64,000 bases of DNA from Polaribacter sp. KT25b (GTDB taxonomy: Bacteria; Bacteroidota; Bacteroidia; Flavobacteriales; Flavobacteriaceae). The stretch lies in contig NZ_LT629752.1 of NCBI RefSeq assembly GCF_900105145.1, positions 2,380,001 through 2,444,000 on the forward strand. Direction: 5' to 3'. Below, piece by piece: positions 10,777 to 20,483 of this stretch. Both the position numbers and the translations under genes were made by a program. The first letter of the stretch is position 1. Each line of letters begins with the position of its first letter. Under the pieces are notes generated by a model that saw only the letters and a list, made by a program, of their open reading frames with translations, was not told the origin of the DNA and ran no database searches.

Positions 10777-11781
10777 CTATGCTTTATTAAAATAATCTGA
10801 CTTAATATTTTTGTTTTCTCCGTCTTTAAAAAGATTGTAACTAAACCATTCATGAATAGAATATGCGCCAGTTTCTCCTTGTTTATTTACTGCAATATAA
10901 CCTACTTGAAAATTTTTAAAATCTTTACCAGGTTTGTTTACAATTCTGCCAATTGCTTCTTCACAAGCTTCTTGCGGACTTTTTCCTTGTCGCATTAATT
11001 CTACAATTAAAAAACTACCAACCGTTTTTAAAACTTCTTCTCCTAAACCAGTTGCAGAAGCACCACCAATTTCATTATCTACAAACAAACCACCACCAAT
11101 AATTGGAGAATCTCCTATTCTGCCTGCCATTTTAAAAGCCAATCCACTTGTAGTACAAGCTCCAGAAATACTACCTTTTTTATCAATTGCCAACATGCCA
11201 ATTGTATCGTGATTTTCAATATTGATAATTGGTTTGTATTCTGATTTTATTTTCCAATTTTCCCAAGCTTTTTTAGAAGACTCTGTAAGTAAATTTTCTT
11301 TTTTAAATCCTTTTTCATAAGCAAATTTTTCTGCTCCTTCACCTACTAACATTACATGTGGCGTATCTTCCATTACTTTTCTTGCTAAAGAGATAACATG
11401 TGTAATATTTTTAACTCCTAAAACAGAACCATAATCTCCTTTATTATCCATAATACAAGCATCTAAAGTTACATCTCCATCTCTGTCTGGTAAACCTCCT
11501 TTACCAACAGTTTGATTTTTCTCGTTAGCTTCTTCTATTATACAACCTTGTTCTACGGCATCTAAAGCAGAACCTCCATTTTGTAATATTTTTGCCGCTG
11601 TTTCTACAGCTAAAGGCGTATTCCAAGTTGCAATTACTAAAGGTCTAATTGGTTTTAAAGTTGATAAAATAACTGCTTTTTTATCTTCTGATTTTTCATC
11701 AAAACTCATTAAAGTTGATGAAACAGCAACGATTCCTAAGCTTGTTGCTGATGCTTTTTTTATAAAATTTCTACGCTTCAT
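10777..11781 (-). CDS. N4-(beta-N-acetylglucosaminyl)-L-asparaginase (glycosylasparaginase)
   Basis: This Ntn hydrolase cleaves the GlcNAc-Asn bond left after N-glycan trimming. The precursor is cut before a catalytic Thr, here Thr193 in NHDTIGM. The substrate loop MAGRIGDSPIIGGGLF and the GASATGLGEE segment are also seen. The N-terminus carries a Tat-like signal, MKRRNFIKKASATSLGIVAVSS, with twin Arg, so export to the periplasm is likely. The 334-residue length is normal. The gene ends next to a palindromic element and lies 5 bp after the stop of the broken alpha-mannosidase on the same strand. It is intact. Generic asparaginase activity is the main alternative. Confidence 0.9.
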   Translation of the reverse strand: MKRRNFIKKASATSLGIVAVSSTLMSFDEKSEDKKAVILSTLKPIRPLVIATWNTPLAVETAAKILQNGGSALDAVEQGCIIEEANEKNQTVGKGGLPDRDGDVTLDACIMDNKGDYGSVLGVKNITHVISLARKVMEDTPHVMLVGEGAEKFAYEKGFKKENLLTESSKKAWENWKIKSEYKPIINIENHDTIGMLAIDKKGSISGACTTSGLAFKMAGRIGDSPIIGGGLFVDNEIGGASATGLGEEVLKTVGSFLIVELMRQGKSPQEACEEAIGRIVNKPGKDFKNFQVGYIAVNKQGETGAYSIHEWFSYNLFKDGENKNIKSDYFNKA

Positions 11782-11786
11782 ACTTG

Positions 11787-14720
11787 TTATTTAATTTGAA
11801 TTTCATCTACAAACAACCAACTTCTACCATCATGAGCATACCCTAAATGCCATTCTGGAAGTTTGCCTAATTTTTTTGCAATGATTTTTATGTATCTTGC
11901 TTTTCCTAGCTTTGAAACTGCAACTGATTCGATTTTTACTTCATCAGAATTTTCTGGTTTTTTAAAGTTCCTATTTACTACTTTTTGGAAATTTTGCCCA
12001 TCAAGCGAAGTATAAATCTCAACTTCCTTTGGTAAAAAAATCCAACTTTTTTGATCTTTTAAAAAAGAAATTTTTACATTATAAATAAGTTTCTCTTTTC
12101 CCAAATCTACAACCGCAATCAAGTCTTTATCAAAATATCCTTGCCAAGTTCCTGTTCTAAAATCTTCTGCACCAATAATACCATCAATTAATGCATTTTT
12201 ACCTCCAGCATTATATTGATTTGCATAATCAGTTTTTAAATCTATTTTAATATTTGGATCTATTTTGTAAAAATCTGTGGTAATTACAGGACTTTTTACT
12301 TCATTTTTTTCTGCGTAAACAGAAAGGTTGATAAATGTATCGATTATAAAAGGTTTCTCATATTTTTTAAAACCACCTTTATAACCTAATCTATAATAAA
12401 TAATAGCTTCTTTGTCTACATTTTCTAAAGTAACTTCTGTACTTCCTTTAAAAGCAATTTCACCTTTTGCAATAAATGGTGAAGCAACAATTACGTGTTC
12501 TTTTATTTCTGTTGATGGAATAAACGCATCTTTTGTTCCCCAATTTGAAGGCACATTTATCATTTCGAAAATTAAATTTCCACCATTTATTATATCTTGA
12601 TGATTGATATACGAATACTCATAATTATCACCATTCAGTTTTACTGATTTAATATATTTATTTTCTGCGGATTGATTTTTAGCCTCAACAGTAAAAGTTT
12701 TTCCGTTTTCTAAATTAATGGTTGCTTTATTAAATAAAGGACTTCCAATTATATATTGATTTAAACCTGGTGTTACAGGATAAAAGCCTAAAGAAGAGAA
12801 AATATACCAAGCACTCATTTGCCCGCAATCTTCGTTTCCAGAAATTCCATCTGGTGTATTTGTGTACAATTCTGTTAAAATCTGACGAACTTTTTCTTGC
12901 GTTTTTGATGGTTTATTTACAAAATTATATAAATATGCCATGTGATGACTTGGTTCATTACCATGAGCATATTGCCCAATTAAACCAGTAATATCAACTT
13001 GATGACTTCCTGAAGTTTTATCATCTGCCAAAAATAATTTATCTAATTGATTTTCTAATTTTTCTTTTCCTCCTAGCAACTTCATAAACCCAGAAATATC
13101 TTGAGGAACATAAAAGCTATACTGCCAAGAATTTGCTTCTGTATAATTAAAATTTACTTCATAAGGATCAAAAGGTGCAAACCAAGTATTTCTAAAACGA
13201 CCTCTCATAAATCGAGAACTAGGATCGAAAACATTTTTATAATATTGAGCTCTTTCTGCATAGTTTTTATAATCTTCTTCTTTTCTTAAAGATTTTGCCA
13301 TTTGTGCTATTGTCCAATCATCATAAGCGTATTCTAACGTTTTAGAAACAGATTCTGATTCTTTTTCCACAGGAATAAATCCGAAGTATTTATACGAATC
13401 CAAACCTAATTTATCGCGAGTTGCAGAATGTTTCATTGCTGTAAACGCTTTTTCAACATCGTAATTTTTAATTCCTTTTAAATACGCATCAGCAATTACT
13501 GGTACAGCATGATAACCAATCATACAACCCGTATAATTTGCTGCTAAATCCCAAATTGGCATAATTCCTCCTTCATCATATTTTGCTAAAAAAGTATTTA
13601 TAAAATCGTTGGTTTTTTCTTGCTCAATAATTGTATATAAAGGATGTGCAGCTCTGTAAGTATCCCATAATGAGAATACTGTGTAATAATCGAAATCTTT
13701 TGTTTCATGTATTTCTAAATCCATTCCTCTATACCTACCATCTACGTCTTGATATAAATTTGGAGCAATCATTGTATGATATAGTGCAGAATAAAAATTA
13801 ACTTTATTATCTTGATTACTATCTTCAACAACAATTTTTTCTAATTGTTTTTCCCAGAAATCTTGCGCTGTTTTTTTTATTTCATCAAAAGTTTGATTTC
13901 CAATTTCTCCTTTTAAGTTCTTTTTTGCGCCTTCTACATCAACAGCAGAAATTCCTATTTTTATAATTACTGGCTCGTTATTTGGATTGATAAAATTCAA
14001 TGCTATTTTTTGTGCACCTGTCATTCCTTCTTTTTCTGGCGATTGTAAAACATCTGTAAAAGGATGTGAAGTTTTTATGTTAAAAAATAATCTTTGATCT
14101 GTTGCCCAAGCTTCAGAAAAACGATATCCAGAAAGTTCTGTATCAGAAATTTTTTCAATTTTAGCATCTAAAACTTTATCTCTATGAACCAAATCTAAAA
14201 TAACAAACTGATTTTCTTTTGATGGAAATTTATATTTATGCATTCCACTTCTTTTAGAAACGGTTAACTCAACTTCAATATTAGTATCATCCAAATGTAC
14301 TTTGTAAAAACCAGGTTCTGCAACTTCATTCTCATGAGAAAAATTAGATCTATAACCTTCTTTACCATCAGCTCCATTATTAAAAACTTGTTTATTTGTT
14401 GGCATTAATAAAAAATCTCCAAAATCAGAAACTCCTGTTCCACTTAAATGTGTGTGAGAAAATCCGTAGATTTTATCATCAGAATAATGATATCCAGAAC
14501 AACCATCCCAACCATCTAAACGTGTATCTGGAGATAATTACATCATTCCAAAAGGCATTGTTGCTCCAGGATAAGTATGTCCATGACCACCAGTACCAAT
14601 AAACGGATTTACATAAGAAATTAAACTTTTATCTTTTTTTACAGCAGATTTATCTGTATTTAAAACACAAGAAAACATTGCGAATAGCACAATAAAAAAA
14701 GGTAAAAAATATCGTTTCAT
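11787..14720 (-). pseudogene. GH92 alpha-mannosidase interrupted by one in-frame stop
   Basis: GH92 enzymes are calcium-dependent exo-alpha-mannosidases acting on N-glycans. The frame is 978 codons long and uninterrupted except for codon 61 (TAA, 14538-14540). That codon falls where GH92 proteins have Gln: PFGMM-stop-LSPDTRLDGWDG. One C-to-T change (CAA to TAA) explains it. The rest is well preserved: a lipoprotein-like signal ending near FSCVLN, the acid Glu in HGNEPSHHM, and the base Asp in GNEDCGQMSAWY. After the catalytic domain come a chitobiase-C-like domain and a discoidin-like C-terminal domain. Translation could restart at the Met at residue 106, but that product lacks the signal and part of the N-terminal domain. 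A sequencing error is possible. Confidence 0.85.
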
Positions 14721-14759
14721 TAAAATAGATTCTTAAATTCGTATCAAATATAACAGAAA

Positions 14760-15076
14760 ATGAAAATTCATCAATATTTCTTACAAGTTTTTATTTTAAT
14801 TTTCTTTGGATGTAAGAATGACATCAAAAAACCTATTGAACCTAACATTATTCCAAAACCATTATCACAAACAATAAAAAAAGGTGTTTTTATTTTGAAT
14901 AAAAATGTAAAAATAATTTCGCCATCAGAATAAAATGATGTTGTAAATTATTTTTAAAAGAAAGCTTTTCTTTAGAAATTTCTTCGGATAAAAATAAGAA
15001 TGAAATCATTTTTAATATTGATAAAAGCATTAAAAATGATGAAGGTTATGAATTAAAAATTATAAAAAATGCGTAA
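14760..15076 (+). pseudogene. remnant of a GH20 beta-N-acetylhexosaminidase N-terminus
   Basis: Frame one gives a lipoprotein signal with the Cys in IFFGCKND, then NIIPKPLSQTIKKGVFILN, which is the usual opening of the GH20b domain. A TAA at 14931 ends this frame after 57 codons. A second stop at 14955 and a frame change in the T-run near 14952 follow. The third frame then reads LKESFSLEISSDKNKNEI and ends in DEGYELKIIKNA at a stop at 15074, inside the next gene. DEGYEL also matches the end of GH20b. The catalytic barrel is missing altogether, so an intact enzyme would have been several hundred residues longer. The family call rests on these motifs only. Confidence 0.65.
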
Positions 15077-17549
15077 AATTTTATTAATATTAAGTTTGAT
15101 CGTAATTTGGAATAGTAAATCAAAAAAAGATATTCCTTTGCATATTTCTATTGATACAAATTGGCAATTTAAAGGAACTGACACTTTAGATTGGAAATCG
15201 GCAACTGTTCCTGGAAATATATTTACAGATTTATTAGATCATAAAATTATAGAAAATCCGTTTGTAAAAAATAACGAAGAAAAAGTACAATGGGTTTCTA
15301 AAAAAAATTGGATTTACAAAACAAACTTTACCCTTTCTGATGAAACTTTTAATAGAAAAAACATCGAAATTAATTTTGATGGTTTAGACACTTATGCATC
15401 TATTTTTTTAAATGATTCTTTAGTAGGAAAAACAAATAATGCGTTTCAGAAATTTAGTTTTGATATTAAAAAAATAGCAAAAAAAGAAAATAAACTTACA
15501 ATCATATTTACAAATACTGATACAATTGAAATTGAATTAGAAAATAAAAATCCGTATAAATTACCAGAAGGAAAAAGAGTTTACACCAGAAAAGCGCAAT
15601 TTCAATATGGTTGGGATTGGGGACCAAAACTAAACACATCTGGCATTTGGAAAGAGGTTTCTATAAATGCTTGGAATGATTTTAAGATTGATGACATTTT
15701 TATTCGTCAAGAAAAACTAACAGATCAAAAAGTAAAACTTGTAGCAGAAATAGATATTGAACGTGATTTAATTTTAGAAACAGACGAAACAGTAACATCA
15801 GAAATTAAAATAATTTTTGACGGAATAGAAATTACCAAAGAAATTGACATCAAAAAAGGAATGCATACTTATAAAATTCCTTTAGAAATTAAAAACCCGA
15901 AATTGTGGTGGACACATAATTTAGGAAATCCGTATTTATATAGTTTTAATTTTCAATTGATTTCTGATGGTAAAATAAAAGATGAAAAAGAAATAAAAAA
16001 AGGAATTAGAACTATAAAATTAATCAACAAAAAAGATAAAATTGGAGAATCTTTCTATTTTGAATTAAATGGAAAACCTGTGTATGCTAAAGGCGCAAAT
16101 TACATTCCACAAAATAGTTTTCAGAATAAAGTAACCAATAAACATTATGAAAAACTGTTATCTGATGTTGTAAATTCTAACATGAACATGTTACGTGTTT
16201 GGGGTGGCGGAATTTATGAAAATGATATTTTTTATGATATCTGTGATGAAAAAGGAATATTAGTTTGGCAAGATTTTATGTTTGCTTGCGCAATGTACCC
16301 TGGAGATAAAGATTTTTTAGAAAACATAAAAGAAGAAGCAGAGCAACAAGTAAAAAGGTTAAGAAATCATTCTTCAATTACATTATGGTGTGGAAATAAT
16401 GAAAATTCTGAAGGTTGGAAGCGTTGGGGTTGGCAAACCAATAGAACAGAAAAAGAAAAGCAAGAAATCTGGAACGATTATTTAGTTGTTTTCGATTCAA
16501 TTTTACCTAATACAGTTTCAAAATTTAGTGAAACTGATTATTGGGAAACATCTCCTAAATACGGAAGAGGAGATCCTTTATATGAATTTGAAGGCGATGC
16601 TCATGATTGGTGGGTTTGGCACGATGAATATCATTTTAAATATTTAGAGAAAAGAGTTCCAAGGTTTATGAGTGAATTCGGATTTCAATCTTTACCAAGT
16701 TACGAAGCGTTGAAATACATTAATCAAAATGATACAATTAACTTAAATACTGATGCTGTAAAAGCACATCAAAAACATAATAAAGGTTTTAGATTAATTG
16801 ATGAATATATGATTCGTGATTATAAAAAACCTACGAATGACGAAGATTATGTATATGTAAGTCAGTTATTACAAGCCAAAGGAATTGTAATGGGTATAGA
16901 AGCACATAGAAGATCCAAACCTAAAAATATGGGAACTTTATATTGGCAATTAAATGATTGTTGGCCTTCAATTTCATGGTCTAGTATTGATTATTTTGGT
17001 AATTGGAAAGCCTTACAATATAAAGCTAAAAAAGCTTTTGAAAATGTTTTAATTTCATCAAAAAAAGAAAAAAATAAAGTAAAAACTTATATTATTAATG
17101 ACTCTTTTGATACAATTAGAGGAAATTTAAAAATAAAAGTAATTGATTTTTACGGAAATGAAATTAAATCTGATTCTATAGAAATTAAAGCTTTAGAAAA
17201 TAGCAGTAAAGAATTCTATCGCTTTTCCATAAAAAATATTGATAAAAAAACTACTGTTTTAGTTACTGAATTTAACAATCAAAAATCGAATTTCTACTTT
17301 GTAAAACCAAAAGAACTTCTATTACCAAAAGGAGAAATCAATAAAGAAATTATAAAAACAGAAAATGGTTTTTTGATCACTTTAAAAAGTAGTGTTTTGC
17401 AAAAAGATGTATTTTTATTTACAAATAAAAAAGGTCATTTTTCTGATAATTATTTTGATTTATTGCCAAATGAAACCAAAACAATTTACTTTGAAACAAG
17501 TACAAATTCATTAAATGACTTAAAGCTAAAAAGCTTAAATGAAATATAG
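15069..17549 (+). CDS. GH2 beta-mannosidase
   Basis: This enzyme removes terminal beta-linked mannose, such as the Man-beta-1,4-GlcNAc core of N-glycans or mannan oligosaccharides. It has an N-terminal sugar-binding jelly roll (about residues 25-190) with QYGWDWGPKL, an immunoglobulin-like domain, and the TIM barrel from about 310 with MLRVWGGGIYENDIFYDICD. The acid/base is Glu445 in WCGNNENSEG and the nucleophile Glu536 in MSEFGFQS. It is 826 residues and looks intact. The N-terminus is hydrophobic but has no Cys or clear cleavage site, unlike usual lipoprotein GH2 enzymes. Its ATG overlaps the end of the GH20 remnant, so the original start region may have been altered. Confidence 0.92.
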   Translation: MRKILLILSLIVIWNSKSKKDIPLHISIDTNWQFKGTDTLDWKSATVPGNIFTDLLDHKIIENPFVKNNEEKVQWVSKKNWIYKTNFTLSDETFNRKNIEINFDGLDTYASIFLNDSLVGKTNNAFQKFSFDIKKIAKKENKLTIIFTNTDTIEIELENKNPYKLPEGKRVYTRKAQFQYGWDWGPKLNTSGIWKEVSINAWNDFKIDDIFIRQEKLTDQKVKLVAEIDIERDLILETDETVTSEIKIIFDGIEITKEIDIKKGMHTYKIPLEIKNPKLWWTHNLGNPYLYSFNFQLISDGKIKDEKEIKKGIRTIKLINKKDKIGESFYFELNGKPVYAKGANYIPQNSFQNKVTNKHYEKLLSDVVNSNMNMLRVWGGGIYENDIFYDICDEKGILVWQDFMFACAMYPGDKDFLENIKEEAEQQVKRLRNHSSITLWCGNNENSEGWKRWGWQTNRTEKEKQEIWNDYLVVFDSILPNTVSKFSETDYWETSPKYGRGDPLYEFEGDAHDWWVWHDEYHFKYLEKRVPRFMSEFGFQSLPSYEALKYINQNDTINLNTDAVKAHQKHNKGFRLIDEYMIRDYKKPTNDEDYVYVSQLLQAKGIVMGIEAHRRSKPKNMGTLYWQLNDCWPSISWSSIDYFGNWKALQYKAKKAFENVLISSKKEKNKVKTYIINDSFDTIRGNLKIKVIDFYGNEIKSDSIEIKALENSSKEFYRFSIKNIDKKTTVLVTEFNNQKSNFYFVKPKELLLPKGEINKEIIKTENGFLITLKSSVLQKDVFLFTNKKGHFSDNYFDLLPNETKTIYFETSTNSLNDLKLKSLNEI

Positions 17550-17750
17550 TGTAATTTTTCAAACACTTTAAATTCAAAAAAAATATTAGGAAGCCAAAAT
17601 TCAAAAATTTATAACCTATAATTACACAAAATAAGTTTTCATACTAAAAAAGAAACTTGTTTATTTTAAGATAAATTATGATACAGAAAAATTTTCTTAA
17701 GAGTTGACTGTTAAACTTTATTTATAGATTATGAAAAAGTATATCAGCAT

Positions 17751-20129
17751 TTACTTTCCTAAAATTCTTTTATAAAATGATTTCTTCTCTTTTTCTATAT
17801 ATCCATAACCGTAACCATAACCTCTACTGCTATCTGTACTATTTAATACAATAGCCATATTTGGTAATTTTTTTTCCTTATATAAAGTTTCTGGCACAAT
17901 AAGCATTCTTTTATCTAAATAATTTGCTCTTGTAACGTATAAAAACATATCTGCTAAATCTCCTATTAATAATGTATCAGAAACAAGACTAACAGGTGCT
18001 GTATCTACTATTATAAAGTCATACTCATTTTTAGCAATTTCTAATAAATTTTTAACCCTATCATTTAAAAGTAATTCTGATGGATTTGGAGGTATAAGAC
18101 CTGATGAAATAATATCAAGATTATCTATATCAGAAACATTAAATATAAGTTCTTTTAAAGTTAATTTATCGTCTAAAATATAATTAGTTACTCCTTTTCT
18201 GTCTGGTAATTCTAAGTAATCTGTAATTTTAGGAGCTCTTAAATCTAAACCTAATAACAACACTTTTTTATTAGTTAATGCCATTGTTGCTGCTAAATTT
18301 AAAGAGACAAAAGATTTACCTTCTCCACTAATAGTAGAAGTAATAAATATAGTTTTACCTTTAGAATTTGCACCTGTTTTAGGTAACATAAAACTTAAGT
18401 TTGCTCTTAAAAGTCTAAAAGCCTCAGCTGTACTTGTTCTAGTTTCTTTTTTAACAATAATTTTTTCTAAAGAAACAGAATTTGGAATATCACCTAAATA
18501 AGGAATATTCAAATTACTTTCAATATCTTTTCTGTTATGAATTTTAGTATCTAATATAAACTTCAAATAAATTAATAAAAAAGGAATTATTAAACCTACC
18601 ACCAATGCAATCAAATAAATAATTTTCTTTTTAGGAGAAATAGAACCATCTGAACTATATGCAACATCAATTATCTTAGCATTTGATACTGTAACAGCTA
18701 AAGAAATAGCTGTTTCTTCTTTTTTTCGTAACAAATAAGAATATAACTCAGAATAAATAGCTTTTTGCCTTTGAATATCAATCATACCTCTTTCTATTAA
18801 AGGTATTTGAGCTACTTTTGTTTGAGCTACTTTAGATTCTTTAAGAGATTTATTAAGCTGAATATTAATTGAAGATTTTAAATTTTCAAGATTTCTATAA
18901 ACGTTTTCTCTTAAAACTTGTATCCGATTTTGTAATAACACCAAACTTGGATTTTTATCTCCTGCTTTTATACGTAACCTTTGCTGTTCTAGCACTAGCT
19001 GATTATATTCATTAATAGCTTTTGAAGTAATCTCATCAGAAAAACCTAAATTTTCAGGAAGTATTTCATAGCTTTTAGTGTGCTTTTTTAAATCATTTTC
19101 TGCCCACTCTACTAAAGTTAATTGCGTTTTTAACCGAACTATTACTTCGTCATAACTTGAAATTGATTCAAAAGCAATTTCTGCTTGCTTAGAAAAACCA
19201 CTTATTCCAAAATCGGTTTTAAAGTCTTTTAATTTGTCTTGAATTACCCCTAACTCAACACTCATATTTTGAAGTCTTTCTTCTATAAATTCTTTGGTTT
19301 TCTTAGATATTTCATTCTTATCTATTAAAGCATCGAGATTATACTGTTTTATTAATTCATTTAAAATATCTTCTGCTTTAGACTTGTTAGCGTCCTTTAT
19401 TTCTAGTTTTAATATACTTGAAAACTCACTAACTGCACTAACTATTATTCTAGAAGCATAACTACTAACTACATTTTTTTTTGGTCTTACTACAACTAAA
19501 ATATCCTTTTGATCAGTGTCAATGTCTTTATCTAATAAATTCTTAGTAATCTTAAAACTACCTAAATTATCACTAGTAATAATTTCATCAAAATAAGCAC
19601 TTTTTAATATTTCGCCTTCAGAATCTTTAATAGAAAATCTATTTTTTTCTGTAAAGGAAACTACAAAAGATGTATCAATAATACTATTTATAGTATTATC
19701 ATTTAAAAAATCAACCTTAATTGCACTGTTTTTATAAGCTTCAATAGCGTTTCTTCCTTGCTCATCAAAGTAACTTATATTAAGTTCTAAAGAATCTACA
19801 ACTCTACTAACTATTTTTCTAGATTTAATAATAAAAATTTCGTTTTCAGGATTATTTGTAGAGTTATTTCCTACAATACCCAAATCTGAAACAGCCTTTA
19901 ACTCATCTGAAATACCAGATTTCAAATTGTCTTTTATCATTATATAAGCCGAAGCATTATATAAAGGTGGCGTCTTTTTTATATAGTAATAAGCACAACA
20001 AAAAGAAATACATAAAGCCAAAACAAACCATCTCCAATAGTAAACGTATTTATCAAACTCTTCTTTTAAATTAATTTTATCATTATCTTCAAAAATAATC
20101 TCTTGATTATTTTTTTGAAACTCTTTCAT
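17751..20129 (-). CDS. Wzc-like polysaccharide co-polymerase and tyrosine autokinase
   Basis: BY-kinases of this type control chain length and export of capsule or exopolysaccharide. A Wzz domain follows the first transmembrane helix (about residues 33-51, WFVLALCISFCCAYYYI). A long periplasmic coiled coil runs to the second helix (about 510-530, KIIYLIALVVGLIIPFLLIY). The cytoplasmic kinase has Walker A SGEGKSFVSLNLA, Walker A-prime LLLGLDLRAPK and Walker B DFIIVDTAPV. The C-terminus has a Gly-Tyr repeat, GYGYGYGYIE, that likely serves as the autophosphorylation cluster. No Wza or Wzx/Wzy gene lies next to it, which is unusual. Confidence 0.9.
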   Translation of the reverse strand: MKEFQKNNQEIIFEDNDKINLKEEFDKYVYYWRWFVLALCISFCCAYYYIKKTPPLYNASAYIMIKDNLKSGISDELKAVSDLGIVGNNSTNNPENEIFIIKSRKIVSRVVDSLELNISYFDEQGRNAIEAYKNSAIKVDFLNDNTINSIIDTSFVVSFTEKNRFSIKDSEGEILKSAYFDEIITSDNLGSFKITKNLLDKDIDTDQKDILVVVRPKKNVVSSYASRIIVSAVSEFSSILKLEIKDANKSKAEDILNELIKQYNLDALIDKNEISKKTKEFIEERLQNMSVELGVIQDKLKDFKTDFGISGFSKQAEIAFESISSYDEVIVRLKTQLTLVEWAENDLKKHTKSYEILPENLGFSDEITSKAINEYNQLVLEQQRLRIKAGDKNPSLVLLQNRIQVLRENVYRNLENLKSSINIQLNKSLKESKVAQTKVAQIPLIERGMIDIQRQKAIYSELYSYLLRKKEETAISLAVTVSNAKIIDVAYSSDGSISPKKKIIYLIALVVGLIIPFLLIYLKFILDTKIHNRKDIESNLNIPYLGDIPNSVSLEKIIVKKETRTSTAEAFRLLRANLSFMLPKTGANSKGKTIFITSTISGEGKSFVSLNLAATMALTNKKVLLLGLDLRAPKITDYLELPDRKGVTNYILDDKLTLKELIFNVSDIDNLDIISSGLIPPNPSELLLNDRVKNLLEIAKNEYDFIIVDTAPVSLVSDTLLIGDLADMFLYVTRANYLDKRMLIVPETLYKEKKLPNMAIVLNSTDSSRGYGYGYGYIEKEKKSFYKRILGK

Positions 20130-20483
20130 ATTTTATTGTTCTAATTTGGGGTCTTATAGCTTTTTTTTATCAATATTTTAATCAATAATAAAGAAGAATT
20201 ACTCTCTTTTTTAATTTTTAGATTTTACAAATTAGTGATATTAATTGTAAGTTCTTTTTTATAAAAAAATTTACTAATCATTTTTTAAACTTATCGATTA
20301 CAATTTCCAAATATATTATTATTATTTTAAAATGAAGAGTTAGAAACACATAGTTTATTTAATAATATATTTGAATTTGCTTTTAAACTTAAAAGTAACT
20401 TTTCATCTAAAGAAAATGACAGTCTACTTTTAATAAATAGCAAAAGTTAAAAAGATAATTATGATAAATAAAACTTTAAAGTT
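20130..20483. other. AT-rich intergenic stretch with a weak palindrome
   Basis: This gap separates two minus-strand genes. The only structure noted is the palindrome AATAAAACTTTAAAGTTTTATT at about 20466-20486, overlapping the stop codon of the glycosyltransferase gene. It has no clear T-tract on the minus strand. No gene or convincing promoter is visible. Confidence 0.45.

Noticed and set aside
10614..10853. A small protein of about 79 residues on the minus strand.
   Set aside because: It runs across the palindromic repeat and overlaps the glycosylasparaginase end in another frame. The composition is not protein-like.
14538..14540. Stop-codon read-through or recoding in the GH92 gene.
   Set aside because: The codon is TAA, there is no hairpin or recoding context, and the neighbouring GH20 remnant shows that the locus is decaying.
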